This document shows, in pieces, positions 61,421 through 64,000 of a stretch of DNA of 64,000 bases. Position 1 is the first letter of the stretch. The number at the start of each line of letters is the position of its first letter. Made by a program: the position numbers and the translations under genes. The notes under the pieces are model-generated. The model had not been told where the DNA came from, ran no database searches, and worked only from the letters and a program-made list of their open reading frames with translations. The stretch comes from Leptodontidium sp. MPI-SDFR-AT-0119 (lineage: Eukaryota > Ascomycota > Leotiomycetes > Helotiales > Leptodontidiaceae): positions 434,001-498,000 of the forward strand of contig JAHLEZ010000012.1 in NCBI GenBank assembly GCA_020726505.1. The letters are read 5' to 3'.

Positions 61421-62299
61421 CTTTAGAAAATACCTGAGTCTAATTAGCGTATTCTAGGGGAACTATTAGTTTAACATCTAACTCTTAAATAAAAAGTGCA
61501 AATTATATAACTAACTAGCGGCGGTGAGTAAGTTCGATAGTTAAGGCTAATATAATAACGGCTTTCTCTCGCTTTTAGCTTATTTAATTAATTAGGGCAT
61601 TAATCTCCTAAAGAGTTATTACGAATATCTTATCTTTAAACTTCCGTTTACTTAATATATAAAACGCTGCGGCGCTAATCGAGAAGATCTTAACAATTAG
61701 ACGTCGATGAGCTTTCTTACGTCGCTTTATAATTAGTAACTTATCTTATAATTAAGGAGAAGGAGTTAAGGAAAGAGGAGCTTTTATAGTTAAGTTATAT
61801 ACGAGAAAGAGCTGTATTTATATATTCTAAAGTAAATTAACGTAGTCCTTAATATATATTTTACGTATAAAAGGAGTAAATTAAGAGGAGTCAGTCTAGT
61901 CTTAGGGGTATAAAAGCTCAGTAGTTCTGCCCTAGGGCTCAGTAACTTCTATTCGGACTAGTTTAATTAAGAGGTATATATTATCTAGTCGTATAGACGG
62001 TTACATATGTCGACTAGACTAATTATTTAATATACTTCTTAACTAAAATAAAGAACTATTAATAGCAGAGTACGCGCTCTCTCTAAGCTTTATTATATAT
62101 CGCACTTATTAATACGAGAGCTTTATAAAATATAAAAGATTAATAATAAAAGCAAATTTAATAGTAATACTAATATTAGTAATTAACTAGGGATAATATT
62201 ATATACTTAAAAAGCGCGAATTTAAGTATTTCTAACCCTCAGAGATTAATATAGAATTTATTATTAATATAACTTCTCTAATTAAAGTAGCGGCGCGGC

Positions 62300-63260
62300 T
62301 ACTTTTAAAGGCTACTATATATTTCGAAACAAAGTATTTATTAGAAGGTGTAATAAGAGAAGAAAGTAAGGAATATATAAGGGGTTTTATACTTAAAATA
62401 AAAATGAAAGAAGTATTAAGTATTAAAGGGATAAGGGGGTAAATTTCCTTTACTAGCGCCGTAAGCTCGACTCTGAGGGAGTATAAATTATTAGTAGCGC
62501 TCTTATTCTTAGACTTAATAACTTTAAAGATAGCCCTTCGGATTCTTAATAAAGTTCTATACTTTAGTTTAGCGTTTATAAATATTAAGTTAATATAAAT
62601 TCCTAAATAATTATTATCTATTAGTTTAACTATATTATCGACTCTAGAACTTACTAGGGGTTCTCTTAGCTAATAGCCTTGATTTTGCGACAATGTAGTC
62701 GTTACTCCTAAGGGATTAATAGTAGGCATAGAGTTGACAGTAGTTGTTGTTTCTAAAGTTATTAAAAGAGAATTAGCGTTTATGTCGGAATTTAGTTTAG
62801 CGCGCTAGTTAGAATTTACTATAAGACTAGAGTATAACTTAGGGTTTAGTATGAAAAGAAGTGATACTTGGTGTGAATGATGATTCTATTGTAGAGGGGA
62901 TTTCTAGGTCTATATAACTACTCTAGCTTATCACGTGTGTATTCGCTTAAGTAACTGAATTAGGTAAATGTAAGCTTAAACGAGCTCAAACGAGTCTTTA
63001 CTAAATACAGTTACTTTCCGGTAGTTTGAGACGCAGAGCCCGGAGCTTCGTACAACCACTGTTTTAGCCTAGGAAAGCCGTGTATTAGAAGCCTTGGATT
63101 TCATGGCTGTAACCTGTGGACGTTAGAGCTTTGTATTAGACGTATGTGGCTTGTTTTAAGCTATTTCCGGCTGATTAGGCCTAGAATAGGTTTTGTTGAG
63201 TATATAAGCGAGGTAGTTATATTATAATCTTTATAGCCCCCCGTAAGATATATATAAGTA
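62300..63260. other. degraded repeat DNA, possible copia LTR zone, no gene seen
   Basis: AT-rich to about 62.6 kb, then moderately mixed. A GGGGGG tract (minus strand, about 63238-63243) may be the polypurine tract of the copia element to the right, which would place that element's 3' LTR at about 62.9-63.23 kb. The outer border was not resolved. Confidence 0.3.
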
Positions 63261-63289
63261 TTTATATTTTATCTTATACTTTTATTTAG

Positions 63290-64000
63290 TTTATATTTAT
63301 ATATTAGGCCTTAAATTTAAAGCACTTATGAATTTTAGTTGTTTATTATTATCTAAACCTTTTATAAAGCCATTAGCTAATTGAACTATTGTATTAACGT
63401 ATAATAGGTCTAGTTTATTATTAGCTATCTTATTTCATATAAAGTGATAGCTTATATTAATATGTTTACTTCTTTTATAAAATTCAGGGTTATTAGCTAA
63501 TTTTAAAGCTGATTCACTATCTGTTAATAGCTTAGGTATAAGAGTTTCTCTATTATTTAGAAATTTATTAAAGTAGTTTATTAGATTATATAAGTATAAT
63601 ATTTCTTTTATTGCTTCTTTAAAAGCTATATATTTAGCTTCACAACTTAATAAAGCTACTGTTTTTTGAAGTATACTAAGCCAGCTTATAATGCAGTTAT
63701 TAACTAGGAATAAAAAGCCGCTAGTACTTTTACGGGAGCTAATATCTCCACCCTAGTCAGTATCTGTATAGCCTAGTAGTTCTAAGAAGCTTTTATTACA
63801 GTTATAATAAGTCCCTAAATTAGGGTATTTATTTAAGTATTTCTAAATGCGATTTAGGGCCCTAAAATGGCTTAAATCAGGGTTAGACATATATCTAGCG
63901 CATCTATTAACTACATATGCTATATCGGGTCTAGTTTTAGTGGCTAAATATATTAGAGAACCTACTTGTTGTTAATATAATTATAAGTCCTCTTTATTAG
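63290..64000 (-). pseudogene. Ty1/copia pol, C-terminal RNase H part, lightly RIP-mutated
   Basis: Minus-strand translation from the right edge gives KTRPDIAYVVNRCARYM-like, LELLGYTDTD*GGDISSRKS (expected YTDADWGG), TSGFLFLVNN and ISWLSILQKT. It continues with EAKYIAFKEAIKEILYLYNL, LLTDSESALKLANNPEFY, KRSKHINI-YHFI and VNTIVQLANGFIKGL. All copia RNase H landmarks are in order. Only a few stops occur (for example TGG to TAG at the DWGG site), so it is younger or less exposed to RIP than the other elements. It runs off the window's right end. Confidence 0.75.

Overview
The window looks like a chromosome segment of a filamentous ascomycete (Pezizomycotina). Genes have short introns of about 45-100 nt with GT/AG borders and CTAAC/CTGAC-like branch sites. 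The families present (HET domain, NACHT-ankyrin, UstYa, DUF3723) are typical of these fungi. The flanks are very AT-rich, and recognisable transposon reading frames there are full of TAA/TAG where CAA, CAG or TGG is expected, which is the signature of repeat-induced point mutation (RIP). I cannot name the species.

Layout. (1) 1-27.3 kb is RIP-degraded repeat DNA. It holds a Ty3/gypsy pol relic (1-2.8 kb), two gypsy 3' ends facing outward (2.8-5.4 kb), a kinase-like pseudogene (5.5-6.3 kb), a 12.2-kb LTR element with 280-bp LTRs (9342-21587), and a DUF3723-family relic with a coiled-coil repeat tract (23.8-26.6 kb). (2) 27.9-47.9 kb is a gene island of normal composition. It holds a divergent six-exon actin paralogue (-), a hAT-like MITE, a mutated C2H2 zinc-finger repeat fragment, a HET-domain gene (-) head-to-head with a NACHT-ankyrin NLR-type gene (+), a GRE2-like reductase with a 1-nt frameshift (-), a gag-only LTR element (39.5-41.3 kb), a UstYa-family oxidase (+) and a FabF/Cem1-type ketoacyl synthase (-). 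(3) 48.5-64 kb is again RIP-degraded: a gypsy 3' end carrying an unmutated Harbinger-like MITE, an 8.6-kb copia element with 189-bp LTRs, a second copy of the gypsy relic seen at the left edge (split by a young solo LTR), and a lightly mutated copia pol at the right edge.

How it may work together. The HET/NACHT-ankyrin pair has the form of a two-gene allorecognition or defence module: an NLR-type sensor with no N-terminal effector domain, divergently transcribed from a HET effector. NLR and DUF3723 genes are known cargo of fungal Starship giant transposons, and both occur here, but I found no DUF3435 captain, so that link is inference. The actin paralogue keeps the actin fold and an open spliced frame but has changed ATPase residues and a roughly 38-residue insertion. 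UstYa and the ketoacyl synthase are convergent neighbours; no peptide precursor or large megasynthase is visible, so a biosynthetic cluster is not established.
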